A stretch of DNA of 64,000 bases from Flavobacterium sp. Sd200 (GCF_009826935.1 NZ_WUMN01000001.1:1054001-1118000), one strand, 5' to 3'; positions 17,431 through 28,175 are shown, counted from the first letter of the stretch. Notes: generated by a model from the sequence alone, not told the origin. A program made the numbers and translations.

Positions 17431-18813
17431 TTACAAATTTGTAATAGGACTGTATTTTGGTACTAACAATTTCATTACGAACCACGCTATAAGATAGGCA
17501 GTTGCACATAAAGCAAACATTATAGAATAGCCCGTTTGTATATGCCCTTGGGCTTCATAATAATCAAACAATGCACCGCCAAGTTTGGTAACCAGTACAC
17601 CGCCAATGCCTCCTGCCATACCGCCAATGCCCACAATAGATCCAATAGCCTTTTTGGGGAACATATCTGAAACTGTTGTAAAAATATTAGCACTCCATGC
17701 CTGATGCGCAGAAGCTCCAACCCCTATTAGCAATACGGGTATCCAAAAGCTAACATCACCAAAAGGCTGTGCAAGCAGTACCACTAGCGGAAACAGCGCT
17801 ATAATAAGCATAGCACGCATACGGCCTTCGTATGGATTATATCCTTTTTTTATAAAATAAACAGGAAACCATCCACCGCCAATACTGCCTACCATAGTCA
17901 TGCTGTAAAGAACTGCAATAGGAAAAACAATATCCGTTTTTACCATACCAAACTGCGCTTCAAGATATTTTGGCAGCCAGAATAAAAAGAACCACCAAAT
18001 ACCATCGGTCATAAATTTACCAAATACAAAAGCCCATGTTTGCCTGTAGCCTAGAAGTTTAAACCATGATATTTTTTCGGTATCGACTGATGCCGCAACA
18101 GCATCACTACTATCTCCGTCAGCAAGTCTTATGTAGTTATATTCTTCAGCCGAAAGTCTTTTTTGTCTGTCCGGTCGCTCATAAAAAGCATACCAAAACA
18201 GCATCCAGATAAAACCTACAGCACCTATTATTATAAATGCCATTTGCCAGCCCCAGTTTACAGCTATCCACGGAATGGTAAGCGGAGCAAGTATGGCACC
18301 AATGTTAGATCCTGAATTAAATATCCCGGTAGCTAACGAACGTTCTTTCTTCGGGAAATACTCTGCTGTAGCTTTTATGGCTGCCGGAAAATTACCTGAT
18401 TCTCCAAAGCCTAATACAGCTCTTGAGATCATAAACCCGATAATTGAAACCGGAACTGCTGCTATACCTACAACGGCAAGCAATCCGGCAAAAGCAGTAC
18501 CTATAGGAATGGCATATGCATGCATTATTGCACCGAGAGACCATATAACTATTGCCAGTATAAAGCCCCATTTGGTTCCCAGTTTATCTATAAGCCTACC
18601 TGCAAAAAGCATAGAAAAGGCATATACAAACTGAAACACAGCTGTAATATTAGCATAGTCAGTGTTGCTCCAGTTAAATTCTTCCGAAAGTGCCGGAGCC
18701 AAAAGACTCAATACCTGACGGTCTAAATAATTGATTGTCGTTGCTGCAAAAAGCAATGCACAAATGGTCCAGCGATACTTTCCTACAGATGCTGAAATTG
18801 TAGATTGTTCCAT
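17431..18813 (-). CDS. MFS transporter, hexuronate/anion:cation symporter type
   Basis: A 460-residue inner-membrane protein with about twelve hydrophobic helices. The motif INYLDRQVLSLLAPAL in the first helix is typical of the ACS branch (ExuT, GudP). The RPDRQKRLSAEEYNYI loop in the middle matches the cytosolic loop of sugar-acid carriers. As the last gene of a kduI-kduD-MFS unit (23 bases after kduD), its likely cargo is a hexuronate or unsaturated uronate product. The exact substrate is inferred from the neighbours. Confidence 0.88.
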   Translation of the reverse strand: MEQSTISASVGKYRWTICALLFAATTINYLDRQVLSLLAPALSEEFNWSNTDYANITAVFQFVYAFSMLFAGRLIDKLGTKWGFILAIVIWSLGAIMHAYAIPIGTAFAGLLAVVGIAAVPVSIIGFMISRAVLGFGESGNFPAAIKATAEYFPKKERSLATGIFNSGSNIGAILAPLTIPWIAVNWGWQMAFIIIGAVGFIWMLFWYAFYERPDRQKRLSAEEYNYIRLADGDSSDAVAASVDTEKISWFKLLGYRQTWAFVFGKFMTDGIWWFFLFWLPKYLEAQFGMVKTDIVFPIAVLYSMTMVGSIGGGWFPVYFIKKGYNPYEGRMRAMLIIALFPLVVLLAQPFGDVSFWIPVLLIGVGASAHQAWSANIFTTVSDMFPKKAIGSIVGIGGMAGGIGGVLVTKLGGALFDYYEAQGHIQTGYSIMFALCATAYLIAWFVMKLLVPKYSPITNL

Positions 18814-18836
18814 GAAAATAACTTTGTTATGAATTG

Positions 18837-19619
18837 CTATTCATTAGCCGGTTTGCCTATTGTTGCCAATATACCACCGTCTACATAAATGATCTGACCA
18901 TTTACAAATGAACTTGCTTCAGACGAAAGGAAAACGGCTGTGCCTGCAAGGTCTTTAGGCTCTCCCCATCTTCCGGCCGGTGTACGGCTAATAATGAATT
19001 CGTTAAAAGGATGCCCGTCTACACGTATAGGCTCTGTTTGTATTGTAGCAAAATAGCCGGGACCAATACCGTTTACCTGAATGTTGTATTTAGCCCACTC
19101 TGTGGCAAGGTTTTTAGTAAGCATTTTAAGTCCGCCTTTAGCCGATGCATAAGCACTAACATTATCCCTGCCCAACTCACTCATCATAGAGCAAATATTG
19201 ATTATTTTTCCGCCTCCGCGTGCAATCATTCCTTTTGCCACAAATTTTGACATAATGAATGCGCCTACAAGGTCTACATCTACAACTTTTCTAAAATCTT
19301 CTACAGACATATCTAAGGCAAGTACCCTTTTTATGATACCCGCATTATTAATAAGAATATCTATTTTTCCGTGGGCAGCCTCAATAGTGGCAACCTGTTT
19401 TTCTGCTTCAACTTCATCGGTTACATCAAAAATATAACCTGTTGCTTTATAGCCTTTTTCTCTGTAATAGGCCAGCGATTCTTCAAGTAAAGATTCTGTA
19501 ATACTGGTAATAATAAGCTCTGCTCCTGCGTCTGCAAGACCTTCTGCCATAGCCATACCAAGGCCGTGGGTTCCGCCTGTTACTACCGCTGTTTTTCCTT
19601 CTAAACTAAATGGATTCAT
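18837..19619 (-). CDS. kduD: SDR oxidoreductase, 2-deoxy-D-gluconate 3-dehydrogenase/gluconate 5-dehydrogenase type
   Basis: A 260-residue classical short-chain dehydrogenase. It has the nucleotide motif TGGTHGLG (residues 15-22), NNAGI, the catalytic Ser in NICSMMSE, YASAKGG with the Tyr and Lys, and NGIGPGYFAT. Next to kduI the expected reaction is NAD-dependent reduction of 5-keto-4-deoxyuronate-derived 2,5-diketo-3-deoxygluconate to 2-keto-3-deoxygluconate. Gluconate 5-dehydrogenase activity is the alternative. It is 48 bases downstream of kduI. Confidence 0.85.
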   Translation of the reverse strand: MNPFSLEGKTAVVTGGTHGLGMAMAEGLADAGAELIITSITESLLEESLAYYREKGYKATGYIFDVTDEVEAEKQVATIEAAHGKIDILINNAGIIKRVLALDMSVEDFRKVVDVDLVGAFIMSKFVAKGMIARGGGKIINICSMMSELGRDNVSAYASAKGGLKMLTKNLATEWAKYNIQVNGIGPGYFATIQTEPIRVDGHPFNEFIISRTPAGRWGEPKDLAGTAVFLSSEASSFVNGQIIYVDGGILATIGKPANE

Positions 19620-19667
19620 TTTTATAATATTTAAGATGATTGGGTTACGGGTATTGTTTTATAGCAA

Positions 19668-20504
19668 TTATTTTAATTCGCTTGGGCTAAGGCTGTCCAT
19701 ATCGCCATAATCTAAATTCTCTCCGGCCATACCCCAAATGAATGAGTAGTTTGAAGTACCGGCACCTGAGTGGATAGACCATTCAGGAGAAATGACTGCC
19801 TGATGACTTTGCATAAAAATGTGCCTCGTTTCATCGGTCTGTCCCATAAAATGGCTAATAGTTTGTCCCTCCTCAAGATCAAAATAAAAATAAGCTTCCA
19901 TCCTGCGGGTGTGGGTGTGTGCCGGCATAGTATTCCAAACATTGCCAGGGTGCAGTTCTGTTAAACCCATTTGTAACTGGCAGGTTTCTACAATACTATT
20001 AACAATTAGCTTGTTAAGTGTACGCCTGTTAGCTGTTTTTTGATCGCCAAGTTCAATGATCTCGGCATTCTCTTTACCTACTTTCTTTGTTGGATATGCA
20101 TGATGCGCAGGAGCTGAATTGATATAAAAATAAGGCTGCTCATTGCCTGCCTTATCAAAAATTACTTCTTTAACACCTTTACCAACATATAGCGCTTCTT
20201 TTTTGTCAAGCTCGTATACAGTACCGTCTACGGTTACTTTTCCTTTGCCACCTACATTTACAATACCCAGTTCTCTTCTGTCAAGAAAGTTCTCGGATTT
20301 AAGTTCATCTATAGTTTCAAGAGTAAGGGCTTTATTTACAGGAAATACCCCTCCTACTATATACCTGTCATACATAGTATAAACAAGTTTAATAGTATCT
20401 TCGATAAATAATGTTGGAATAAGGAAATGTTCTCTTAGCTCGTTTGTAGTGTACTTTTTTACATCGGCAGGATGGTGCGCGTAGCGAAATTCTGATGTTG
20501 TCAT
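19668..20504 (-). CDS. kduI: 5-dehydro-4-deoxy-D-glucuronate isomerase
   Basis: A 278-residue cupin-type isomerase acting on 4-deoxy-L-threo-5-hexosulose uronate, the product of pectate or glucuronan lyases. Family features are the N-terminal EFRYAHHPADVK and the metal-site segment MPAHTHTRRMEAYFYFDL with two histidines and a glutamate. Another histidine region, HSGAGTSNYSFIWGMAGEN, lies near the C terminus. Length is normal. It is the first gene of the three-gene unit and is preceded by a perfect palindrome at 20548-20559. Confidence 0.95.
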   Translation of the reverse strand: MTTSEFRYAHHPADVKKYTTNELREHFLIPTLFIEDTIKLVYTMYDRYIVGGVFPVNKALTLETIDELKSENFLDRRELGIVNVGGKGKVTVDGTVYELDKKEALYVGKGVKEVIFDKAGNEQPYFYINSAPAHHAYPTKKVGKENAEIIELGDQKTANRRTLNKLIVNSIVETCQLQMGLTELHPGNVWNTMPAHTHTRRMEAYFYFDLEEGQTISHFMGQTDETRHIFMQSHQAVISPEWSIHSGAGTSNYSFIWGMAGENLDYGDMDSLSPSELK

Positions 20505-20547
20505 TATTATTATGTTAGTTTAGCTGTAAGATTCTAAATCTTGCGAC

Positions 20548-20559
20548 TACAACGTTGTA
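20548..20559. promoter_or_regulatory. Candidate operator upstream of kduI
   Basis: TACAACGTTGTA is a perfect 12-bp palindrome with central CG, the general form of LacI-family operators. It lies 44 bases upstream of the kduI ATG. A second short symmetry, AAGAT-TCTAA-ATCTT, lies just beside it on the kduI side. No regulator gene is found next to the unit. Confidence 0.5.
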
Positions 20560-20694
20560 ATCGATTGCCGAAGATACAGAAAAAACTCCTTTAACCAAAT
20601 TTATTGAGTATTCTTCTTAATAAATTTACATTAAAGGAATAGAAAACAGTATTTTGAAATTAATTATTTAAAAATTATACGGGTATATAAAAAA

Positions 20695-20720
20695 ATTCCC
20701 CAACTCAATGAGCCGGGGAA
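20695..20720 (-). terminator. Probable terminator after valS
   Basis: TTCCCC (20695-20700) pairs with GGGGAA (20715-20720). On the minus strand it is followed by a T-rich run. The stem is short, with a 14-base loop. Confidence 0.6.
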
Positions 20721-20742
20721 CATTTACATTTATGTACTTGCA

Positions 20743-23373
20743 TTATTTTAAGCCTGCAAGACTTTGTTCTAATGTGGCAATTTTAGCAAGCGCATCGGCT
20801 TCTTTCTGCCTTTCATTAGCCAATACTTTTTCCGGAGCATTGCCAACAAATTTCTCATTGCTAAGTTTTGCCTGTACCGATTTCAGGAAACCCTGAGTAT
20901 ATTTAAGTTCTTCTTCAAGCTTGGCAATTTCTTCAGCTATATTTATATTGCCGCCTACCGGAACAAAATATTCGTTAGACCTTGCCCTGAAGGTTAGTGC
21001 GCCTCCCACTTTATCGGATACATATTCTAAACCGGATACATTGCCTAACTTACAAATTATAGTATCAAAGTAGTCAGAAGTGTTATCATTATTGATAACC
21101 TTAAGTTCAATGGCATCTTTAAACGGAATATTTTTGTCTTTACGAATAGTGCGTATACCTGAAATTACTTCAGATGCCAGTTCAAAATCAGCCAATATTT
21201 GTGTATTAGCTGGTTTAATTTCCGGCCATGCCGATATTATAAGCGCTTCTTCAGTAGATCTTTCTGCAATATGCTGCCATATTTCTTCTGTAAGGAACGG
21301 CATAAATGGATGTAGCAACTTAAGATTAGCCTCAAGCAACTCGATAGCTTTAGCAAAGGTTATACTGTCTATTGGCTGCTGATAGCCCGGCTTAATCATT
21401 TCAAGGAACCACGAACAAAAATCATCCCATACCAATTTATAAGTAGCCATTAGCGCATCGCTAATACGGTATTTTTCAAAATGGTCTTCAATCTCTGCAA
21501 CAGTACTATTCAGTTTAGCCTCATACCAGGCAATCGCTTTGACAGCATGGTCGGGCTGTGCAATATCGGCTATCTCCCACCCTTTTATCAGACGGAATGC
21601 GTTCCATATTTTATTGGCAAATCCTTTACCCTGATTGCATAGCTCTTCATCAAATAAAATGTCGTTACCTGCAGAGGCACTAAGCAACAAACCTGCCCTT
21701 ACTCCATCGGCGCCAAAATTCTCTATAAGATCCAGCGGATCAGGTGAGTTACCTAACGACTTACTCATCTTCCTGCGTTGCTTATCGCGTACTATACCTG
21801 TAAGATATACATTAGTAAACGGCTTGGCACCGCCAAACTCATATCCTGCAATAATCATACGGGCTACCCAAAAGAAAAGAATATCTGGCCCCGTAACAAG
21901 GTCGTTAGTAGGATAATAATATTTAAAATCTTCGCTTTCAGGATCTAAAACACCACCAAAAACTGCCATAGGCCACAGCCATGAACTAAACCAGGTATCA
22001 AGCGCATCAACATCCTGTTTTAAATCAGCCACTGTAAGACCCTGATTTCCTTTTTTTTGTTTTGCAAGCTCTAAAGCTGCCTCCTTAGTTTCGGCAACTA
22101 CAAAATCTTCTTTACCATCACCATAGTAATAGGCAGGTATTTGCTGTCCCCACCACAGCTGACGCGAAATATTCCAGTCGCGGATGTTTTCCATCCAATG
22201 GCGATAAGTATTGTTAAAACGACTTGGATACAGTTTTACTTCTTCGGTTTCAAGTACCGCTTTTATTGCCGGTTTTACCAGGTCTTCCATTTTAAGGAAC
22301 CATTGGTCGCTAAGCCTTGGCTCAATAACCGCCTTTGTCCTTTCAGATGTTCCTACCTTATTAATATGGTTTTCTATTTTTTCAAGATTACCAATAGACT
22401 CTAATTCTTTAGCGATTTCCTCACGAACCACAAAACGGTCTTTACCTTCATACTGAAGCCCGAAACTGTTTAGCGTAGCATCTTCATTAAAAATATCTAT
22501 AATTTCAAGATTGTGCCTTTCACCCAGTTCCTTGTCGTTAACATCGTGAGCAGGTGTAACTTTAAGGCAGCCTGTACCAAACTCCATGTCTACATATTCA
22601 TCAAAAATAATAGGTATAACACGGTTTGCAATTGGCACAATGGCATTTTTACCTTTTAAATGTGTATATCGTTCATCATTAGGGTTAATACATATTGCAG
22701 TATCGCCCAAAATAGTTTCCGGACGTGTAGTCGCCACAATAACAAAATCTTCTGTACCCTCTATTTTATATTTTAAATGGTACAGCTTGCCCTGTCTTTC
22801 TTCATAAATAACTTCTTCGTCACTCAGCGTTGTCTTTGCTTCAGGATCCCAGTTAACCATACGATAACCACGATAAATAAGCCCTTTATTATATAAGTCA
22901 ACAAACGATTTTATAACCGAAGCATACATATCGTCGTCAAGCGTAAATTTAGTACGCTCCCAATCGCATGATGCTCCAAGCTTTTTAAGCTGCTCTAATA
23001 TTACTCCGCCATATTTGTCGGTCCATTCCCATGCATGCTTTAAAAACTCTTCGCGTGTAAGGTCGGCCTTATTAATGCCCTGCTCTTTAAGTTTGGCAAC
23101 AACTTTAGCTTCTGTAGCAATAGATGCATGGTCTGTACCCGGAACCCAACATGCGTTGAAGCCCTTTAGACGTGCACGACGAATTAAAACATCCTGTATA
23201 GTGTTATTGAGCATGTGCCCCATATGCAGCACTCCGGTGACGTTAGGTGGCGGAATTACAATGGTATATGGTGTACGGTGGTCTGGTTTTGAATGAAAAT
23301 AGTTGTTTTTCATCCAATAGTCATACCATTTACTTTCTGCTGCTTTGGCATCAAACTGCGCTGGGATCATCAT
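20743..23373 (-). CDS. valS: Valyl-tRNA synthetase
   Basis: An 876-residue class I aminoacyl-tRNA synthetase charging tRNA-Val. Present in order are [16 protein letters not shown] (HIGH-type motif), a large editing domain (about 190-340), [14 protein letters not shown], the anticodon-binding domain and a C-terminal coiled coil ([17 protein letters not shown]). Full length for the family. The two adjacent ATGs at 23373 and 23370 both serve as possible starts. A well-formed promoter lies 60 bases upstream. Confidence 0.97.
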   Translation of the reverse strand: MMIPAQFDAKAAESKWYDYWMKNNYFHSKPDHRTPYTIVIPPPNVTGVLHMGHMLNNTIQDVLIRRARLKGFNACWVPGTDHASIATEAKVVAKLKEQGINKADLTREEFLKHAWEWTDKYGGVILEQLKKLGASCDWERTKFTLDDDMYASVIKSFVDLYNKGLIYRGYRMVNWDPEAKTTLSDEEVIYEERQGKLYHLKYKIEGTEDFVIVATTRPETILGDTAICINPNDERYTHLKGKNAIVPIANRVIPIIFDEYVDMEFGTGCLKVTPAHDVNDKELGERHNLEIIDIFNEDATLNSFGLQYEGKDRFVVREEIAKELESIGNLEKIENHINKVGTSERTKAVIEPRLSDQWFLKMEDLVKPAIKAVLETEEVKLYPSRFNNTYRHWMENIRDWNISRQLWWGQQIPAYYYGDGKEDFVVAETKEAALELAKQKKGNQGLTVADLKQDVDALDTWFSSWLWPMAVFGGVLDPESEDFKYYYPTNDLVTGPDILFFWVARMIIAGYEFGGAKPFTNVYLTGIVRDKQRRKMSKSLGNSPDPLDLIENFGADGVRAGLLLSASAGNDILFDEELCNQGKGFANKIWNAFRLIKGWEIADIAQPDHAVKAIAWYEAKLNSTVAEIEDHFEKYRISDALMATYKLVWDDFCSWFLEMIKPGYQQPIDSITFAKAIELLEANLKLLHPFMPFLTEEIWQHIAERSTEEALIISAWPEIKPANTQILADFELASEVISGIRTIRKDKNIPFKDAIELKVINNDNTSDYFDTIICKLGNVSGLEYVSDKVGGALTFRARSNEYFVPVGGNINIAEEIAKLEEELKYTQGFLKSVQAKLSNEKFVGNAPEKVLANERQKEADALAKIATLEQSLAGLK

Positions 23374-23432
23374 AACGTTATGGTTCTAAAATATTTGACC
23401 AAAAAATTGGTGCGGTTTTTGTAAATTATATG

Positions 23433-23461
23433 CAAAAGTAACCATATAACTACAATTTCAA
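23433..23461 (-). promoter_or_regulatory. valS promoter (-7 and -33)
   Basis: On the minus strand TACTTTTG (-7, plus positions 23433-23440) is preceded after 18 bases by TTG (23459-23461). This matches the Bacteroidota TTG-N19-TAnnTTTG pattern. Confidence 0.65.
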
Positions 23462-23533
23462 AAAAACGTAAACCAATATTTGCACATTAATCTAAACTAA
23501 GTACATTTACACATCATCAAATCAGCGCTAATC

Positions 23534-23914
23534 ATGAAAATTCTTCTACGCCTTACTGTCCTTGTTCTTTTTACTACTGCAACTTATGCACAAACGGGAG
23601 CAAAAATAGAATTTAAAGCCGATACAATTGATTATGGTACCGTTAGTAAAGATACTGACAACGGCATAAGATTTTTTGAATTTACCAATACCGGCGATGC
23701 TCCGCTTATTATTACCGACGTAAAATCAACCTGTTCATGCATAGTAGCTACTAAACCTAAAGAGCCTATTGCCCCGGGAAAAAGCGGTAAAATAGAGGTT
23801 AAATATAATATGACACCCGGACCTATACGCAAAACCATTACTGTGCACAGCAATGCAGCTAATGTGCCCGGGAGTATACTTGCCCTTAAGGTTAAGGGCG
23901 ATGTTAAAAAATAA
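23534..23914 (+). CDS. DUF1573 domain-containing exported protein
   Basis: A 126-residue protein with a clear signal peptide (about 1-19, ending TATYAQ). The single Ig-like DUF1573 domain shows the typical F-TNTGDAPLIIT and the cysteine pair STCSC. In Bacteroidota these small proteins are periplasmic or surface-associated and their function is unknown. The gene is monocistronic between valS and aguA and ends at a shared terminator. Confidence 0.88.
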   Translation: MKILLRLTVLVLFTTATYAQTGAKIEFKADTIDYGTVSKDTDNGIRFFEFTNTGDAPLIITDVKSTCSCIVATKPKEPIAPGKSGKIEVKYNMTPGPIRKTITVHSNAANVPGSILALKVKGDVKK

Positions 23915-23915
23915 A

Positions 23916-23938
23916 AATGGGTGCTCTAAGCACCCATT
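23916..23938. terminator. Bidirectional terminator between DUF1573 and aguA
   Basis: Perfect arms AATGGGTGCT (23916-23925) and AGCACCCATT (23929-23938) with a 3-base loop; A-rich left and T-rich right flanks. Confidence 0.85.
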
Positions 23939-23948
23939 CTTATTTTTA

Positions 23949-25016
23949 CTATACAGGTTCCTGCTGACTAAGACAATGAAAACTGCCTAATCCCCATATT
24001 AGATCGGTAGAATCTATACCAACAATTTCCCTGTCTTTAAAGCAATCCTGCAAGATGCCTAAAGCTTTATCATCATTAATACTATCTCTAAAGGTAGGAA
24101 CTATAACCGTTTTATTGGCTATATAAAAGTTTGCATAAGATGCCGGAAGTCTTTGATCTTCATAAATTACAGCCTTAGGCATTGGCAACTCAATAACATT
24201 TAACTGTTTGCCATCCTGAAGTCGCATTGTATTAAGGCTTTTCAGGTTTTCCTGTAGCAGCTCATAATTATCATCATTTTTATCCTCCTCAACAACTGTA
24301 ACAACGGTATCGTTGTTTACAAAACGGGTAATATCATCAATATGTCCGTCGGTATCATCGCCAACAATACCATCGCCAAGCCATAAAATATGCTCAGAAC
24401 CATAGTATTGCATAAGATATTCTTCTATTTGTGCCTGCGATAAATGTGGATTACGGTTTTTGTTCAGCAAACAGGCAGTAGTTGTAAGCAAAGTTCCTTT
24501 ACCGTTAAACTCTACGCTGCCTCCTTCCATAACAATACCGGGATTAAATACTTTTAGCCCCAATGCCTCACCAATGCGTGTAGGTATAACATCATCAAGG
24601 TCATAAGGAGGATATTTATCTCCCCAGGCATTATAGCCCCAATCTACAATTGCTTTTTCACTAGTAGTACGGTTTACTACAAATGCAGGGCCATGGTCTC
24701 TGCACCATGCATCGTTAGTAGGATGATGGTAAAAAGAGATCTCGCTAAGCTTTGCACCCTGAACAAGCGGAGCAAATTTTTCTATCTCAGCAACAGCAAA
24801 CTGCTGCATAGCAGTATCGGCTACGTTAATACAAACCTTTTGATGGCGCGAAACCTGCAAAATAAATTCGCAATACGGTTTATAAATTGTATGTAATTTA
24901 CCCGGCCAGGATGCTTCTTTGTGCGGCCACGAGAGCCATAAAGCACGTTGTGGTTCAAACTCTGCCGGAAAATGATACCCTAATTGTTTAGGGGTATTTG
25001 CTGTATGTAATGTCAT
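23949..25016 (-). CDS. aguA: Agmatine deiminase
   Basis: A 355-residue guanidino-modifying enzyme that hydrolyses agmatine to N-carbamoylputrescine and ammonia. Recognisable parts are WLSWPHKEASWPG, the active-site DAWCRDHGPAFV, GDDTDGHIDDITRFV with the catalytic His/Asp region, and the nucleophilic cysteine in GLGSFHCLSQQ near the C terminus. It starts 49 bases after the carbamoylputrescine amidase stop, so the two consecutive pathway steps are encoded together. Confidence 0.94.
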   Translation of the reverse strand: MTLHTANTPKQLGYHFPAEFEPQRALWLSWPHKEASWPGKLHTIYKPYCEFILQVSRHQKVCINVADTAMQQFAVAEIEKFAPLVQGAKLSEISFYHHPTNDAWCRDHGPAFVVNRTTSEKAIVDWGYNAWGDKYPPYDLDDVIPTRIGEALGLKVFNPGIVMEGGSVEFNGKGTLLTTTACLLNKNRNPHLSQAQIEEYLMQYYGSEHILWLGDGIVGDDTDGHIDDITRFVNNDTVVTVVEEDKNDDNYELLQENLKSLNTMRLQDGKQLNVIELPMPKAVIYEDQRLPASYANFYIANKTVIVPTFRDSINDDKALGILQDCFKDREIVGIDSTDLIWGLGSFHCLSQQEPV

Positions 25017-25065
25017 TTTAAGAATATCAACTGTAAAGAACCTGGAATTTTAAACCTCAAACAAA

Positions 25066-25941
25066 CTACTCCCCGTCAAGATATCTCTTGGTAATAGGCT
25101 GGTAGCTGTCTATCCTCCTATCACGAAGGAAAGGCCAGTGCGTACGATAATGGTCTGTAGCTTTTGTATCTACTTCTACCACGGTAGTCTCTTCATTCTC
25201 ATGTGATGCTAAATACAACAACTTGCCTTGTGGGTTGGCTACAAAGCTACCACCCCAAAATTTCATGGCACCGTCCTGCTCAAAACCCACACGGTTTACA
25301 CTTACAACGTGTACACCGTTTGCAACAGCATGCGAACGCTGTATGGTTTGCCATGCATCATATTGTTCTTTGTTAGTATCTTCATCCTGAGTAGTAGCCC
25401 AACCAATAGCCGTAGGATAGAACATAACCTCTGCACCCATAAGGGCAGTTATGCGGCTTGCCTCCGGATACCACTGATCCCAGCAAATAAGCACCCCAAT
25501 TTTAGCAAACTTAGTCTGGAATACTTTATAACCAAGGTCGCCGGGTGTAAAATAGAATTTTTCATAAAAGGCAGGATCATCCGGAATGTGCATTTTGCGG
25601 TATTTGCCAAGATACGTTCCGTCAGCATCAATAACTGCAGTAGTGTTATGATACAAGCCTTCGGTACGTTTTTCAAACAACGATGCAATTATCACAACAT
25701 TAAGCTCTTTAGCAACTTCACTTAACGTTTCGGTAGAAGGACCGGGAATAGCCTCAGCCAATTTAAAATTTTCATAATCTTCCACATCGCAAAAATAAAG
25801 CGATGTAAAAAGCTCCTGAAGGCAAACAATATTTGCGCCCTGAGCTGCAGCATTACGAATCTCTCTAATAGCCTTATCCATATTGGGCTGTCTCTCTGCA
25901 ACACAGCTCATTTGTACTAATCCTATTTTTACTTTACCCAT
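25066..25941 (-). CDS. aguB: N-carbamoylputrescine amidase
   Basis: A 291-residue nitrilase-superfamily enzyme releasing putrescine from N-carbamoylputrescine. The Glu-Lys-Cys triad is visible: Glu in LQELFTSLYF, Lys in YRKMHIPDDP and Cys in VLICWDQWYPE. Nearby EKFYFTPGD and the C-terminal HWPFLRDRRID fit the AguB subfamily. It is first in a two-gene unit with aguA and gives a polyamine route from arginine; the arginine decarboxylase is not in this window. Confidence 0.94.
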   Translation of the reverse strand: MGKVKIGLVQMSCVAERQPNMDKAIREIRNAAAQGANIVCLQELFTSLYFCDVEDYENFKLAEAIPGPSTETLSEVAKELNVVIIASLFEKRTEGLYHNTTAVIDADGTYLGKYRKMHIPDDPAFYEKFYFTPGDLGYKVFQTKFAKIGVLICWDQWYPEASRITALMGAEVMFYPTAIGWATTQDEDTNKEQYDAWQTIQRSHAVANGVHVVSVNRVGFEQDGAMKFWGGSFVANPQGKLLYLASHENEETTVVEVDTKATDHYRTHWPFLRDRRIDSYQPITKRYLDGE

Positions 25942-25972
25942 AGTTTTCTATAAATTGAGGTGCAAATTTACT

Positions 25973-25980
25973 AAAAAAGT
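25973..25980 (-). promoter_or_regulatory. -7 element for aguB-aguA
   Basis: TAAATTTG on the minus strand, 31 bases before the aguB start. No -33 TTG was found at standard spacing. Confidence 0.45.
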
Positions 25981-26045
25981 TTGTTTTTATATTACCGCCC
26001 ACCGTTAGCCTTTTCTTAAATCACTGTTAGATGATAACCTACTGA

Positions 26046-26561
26046 TTACAAAGTAAACGGATCTATACATTTATAAAAACGTCTTGTATATGCAGCAGAA
26101 CCAAGTTCGCTGACAATAACAGCCATTTCTTTGCCAGATGAAGCATGAATAAATTTAGACTGCATGCCATTGGCTTCGCAAATTATGCCTACATGCCCTA
26201 TTGAGTTTTTATCTCGGTATCCATAAAATATTAGTACTTCCCTTACATTAAAATCCTTTGGGTTGAGTGCTTTTCCAATATCTTTAAATCCCGATGAGCT
26301 TCTGGGCAACCCTATATCAAAATGGTTATATACAAAATTTACAAAACCTGAACAGTCAAATCCTTTCTTAGGATTATTTGAAGCATAACAGTAACGTACC
26401 CCCATATATTTCCTGGCGAAATTAACAACCGCTTCTCGTTTTGAATTTTGCACTTTTGGCTCACTTATTAAAGTGTTGCGCATTACATTTTTAACTGAAT
26501 GCTCGATTAAAAAAAACGAAAGTGCTATAAAACCAATAACAGTGAAATTGAGTAGTTTCAT
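26046..26561 (-). CDS. NlpC/P60 family cell-wall hydrolase
   Basis: A 171-residue membrane-anchored or exported peptidoglycan endopeptidase. An N-terminal hydrophobic segment (MKLLNFTVIGFIALSFFLI) is followed by the catalytic domain. The catalytic Cys is in GFDCSGFVNFVY, the His in IGHVGIICE, and a third polar position in KFIHASSG. The frame extends 21 codons further to 26624, but the ATG at 26561 places the signal segment at the N terminus. It is transcribed after the catalase terminator. Confidence 0.85.
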   Translation of the reverse strand: MKLLNFTVIGFIALSFFLIEHSVKNVMRNTLISEPKVQNSKREAVVNFARKYMGVRYCYASNNPKKGFDCSGFVNFVYNHFDIGLPRSSSGFKDIGKALNPKDFNVREVLIFYGYRDKNSIGHVGIICEANGMQSKFIHASSGKEMAVIVSELGSAAYTRRFYKCIDPFTL

Positions 26562-26638
26562 AACTGCATGTATAACAAAATGCATGCCTGCATTGTGTTT
26601 TGAATAGTGTTTAACAATTATCAACGCATTAAAAACAA

Positions 26639-26669
26639 AACCCTTACCTGCTTTTTACAAGTAAGGGTT
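26639..26669 (-). terminator. Terminator after catalase
   Basis: AACCCTTAC (26639-26647) pairs with GTAAGGGTT (26661-26669). On the minus strand a T-rich stretch follows. Confidence 0.75.
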
Positions 26670-26693
26670 CAATAATAAAATTATCTGTATATC

Positions 26694-28175
26694 TTAATGT
26701 TTCATCATAGATGGGTCAAGGTTTATTTTTAAACCCTGTGCAACACCCATTCCAAGAGCCACATCTGCCCTAAACCAATGGCAAAGCTGCCTGTTTATAA
26801 TTTCTTCACGTTTAGGTCCTGTAATACCGCTCATTGCGCCTACTATATTATTGATGGTATTTTGTTTAGCTTCTGCATCCATTAACCTGAACAGGTTGCC
26901 CGGCTGAGTGTAGTGGTCGTTTTCGCCCTCTGCATTACGATCATACCAGTCGGCAGTAAGGCTTTCCAGTTCCCACGCAGGTTCTTTATAACTGCTGTCG
27001 GGCACTATACTGCCAAAACTGTTTGGATAGTAGTTTGGATGATTGCCACCATTGCCATCGGTACGCATATAACCATCCCTATGATAATTATTTGTAGCAA
27101 ATGGGCAACGGTTTACCGGAATTTGTTCAAAGTTAACACCCAGACGGTAACGCTGTGCATCCGGATAAGACAACAACCTGCCCTGTAACATCTTATCTGG
27201 CGAAAAACCAATACCGTCTACAATGCGGGATGGAGAGAATGCCGCCTGCTCTACATCCTGGAAATAATTTATTGGGTTGCGGTTAAGCTCTATTTCTCCA
27301 ACCTCTATAAGCGGATAATCTCCATGAGGCCAAACCTTTGTTAGGTCGAACGGATTAATGTGATACGTTTTGGCCTCCTCCTCAGTCATTACCTGAATTT
27401 TAAAATCCCATTTAGGGAAATTACCATCTTCTATAGCCTCAAACAGATCACGTTGTGCAAAATCAAGATCTTTACTTTTCATGTCTGCAGCTTCGCTATC
27501 GGTAAAATTCTTGATTCCCTGTTTTGTCAGAAAATGAAATTTTACATAAAAACGTTCATTTGCAGCATTGATAAAGCTATACGTATGACTGCTGAACCCA
27601 TGCATGTGACGATATCCTAAAGGAGTGCCCCTATCGCTCATAAGTATCAGTACCTGATGCAGGCTTTCGGGATTTAACGACCAAAAATCCCACATCATAG
27701 TTGGCGATTTTAAATTGGTTTGAGGGTCACGTTTTTGTGTATGTATAAAATCACTGAACTTTTTAGGGTCTTTCACAAAAAATACAGGGGTGTTATTACC
27801 CACAAGATCCCAGTTGCCGTCTTCGGTATAAAATTTTAGAGCAAAGCCACGCGGATCGCGCTCAGTATCTGCCGATCCCTTTTCGCCCCCAACAGTACTA
27901 AAGCGCAATACCATTTCGGTTTTCTTTCCTACTTCGCTAAATATCTTAGCCTTAGTATATTTGGTAATATCGTGTGTTACGGTGAATGTACCAAATGCAG
28001 CAGACCCTTTAGCATGTACTACTCTTTCCGGAATACGTTCACGATTAAAGTGTGCCATTTTTTCGTGAAGTATAACATCCTGTAAAAGTATGGGACCTCG
28101 TGGGCCAACGGTTTGTGAGTTTTCATGTTCGGAATAAGGACGACCGGATGCTGTAGTAAGTTTTTGTTGTTCCAT
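26694..28175 (-). CDS. katA: Heme catalase (monofunctional, small subunit)
   Basis: A 493-residue catalase decomposing hydrogen peroxide. The distal histidine lies in [16 protein letters not shown], the conserved [21 protein letters not shown] follows, and the proximal heme tyrosine is in [13 protein letters not shown]. Length and lack of a C-terminal flavodoxin-like domain put it among small-subunit catalases. No signal peptide is seen. The upstream region contains nested ATAG/CTAT symmetry that could be a peroxide-regulator site. Confidence 0.96.
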   Translation of the reverse strand: MEQQKLTTASGRPYSEHENSQTVGPRGPILLQDVILHEKMAHFNRERIPERVVHAKGSAAFGTFTVTHDITKYTKAKIFSEVGKKTEMVLRFSTVGGEKGSADTERDPRGFALKFYTEDGNWDLVGNNTPVFFVKDPKKFSDFIHTQKRDPQTNLKSPTMMWDFWSLNPESLHQVLILMSDRGTPLGYRHMHGFSSHTYSFINAANERFYVKFHFLTKQGIKNFTDSEAADMKSKDLDFAQRDLFEAIEDGNFPKWDFKIQVMTEEEAKTYHINPFDLTKVWPHGDYPLIEVGEIELNRNPINYFQDVEQAAFSPSRIVDGIGFSPDKMLQGRLLSYPDAQRYRLGVNFEQIPVNRCPFATNNYHRDGYMRTDGNGGNHPNYYPNSFGSIVPDSSYKEPAWELESLTADWYDRNAEGENDHYTQPGNLFRLMDAEAKQNTINNIVGAMSGITGPKREEIINRQLCHWFRADVALGMGVAQGLKINLDPSMMKH

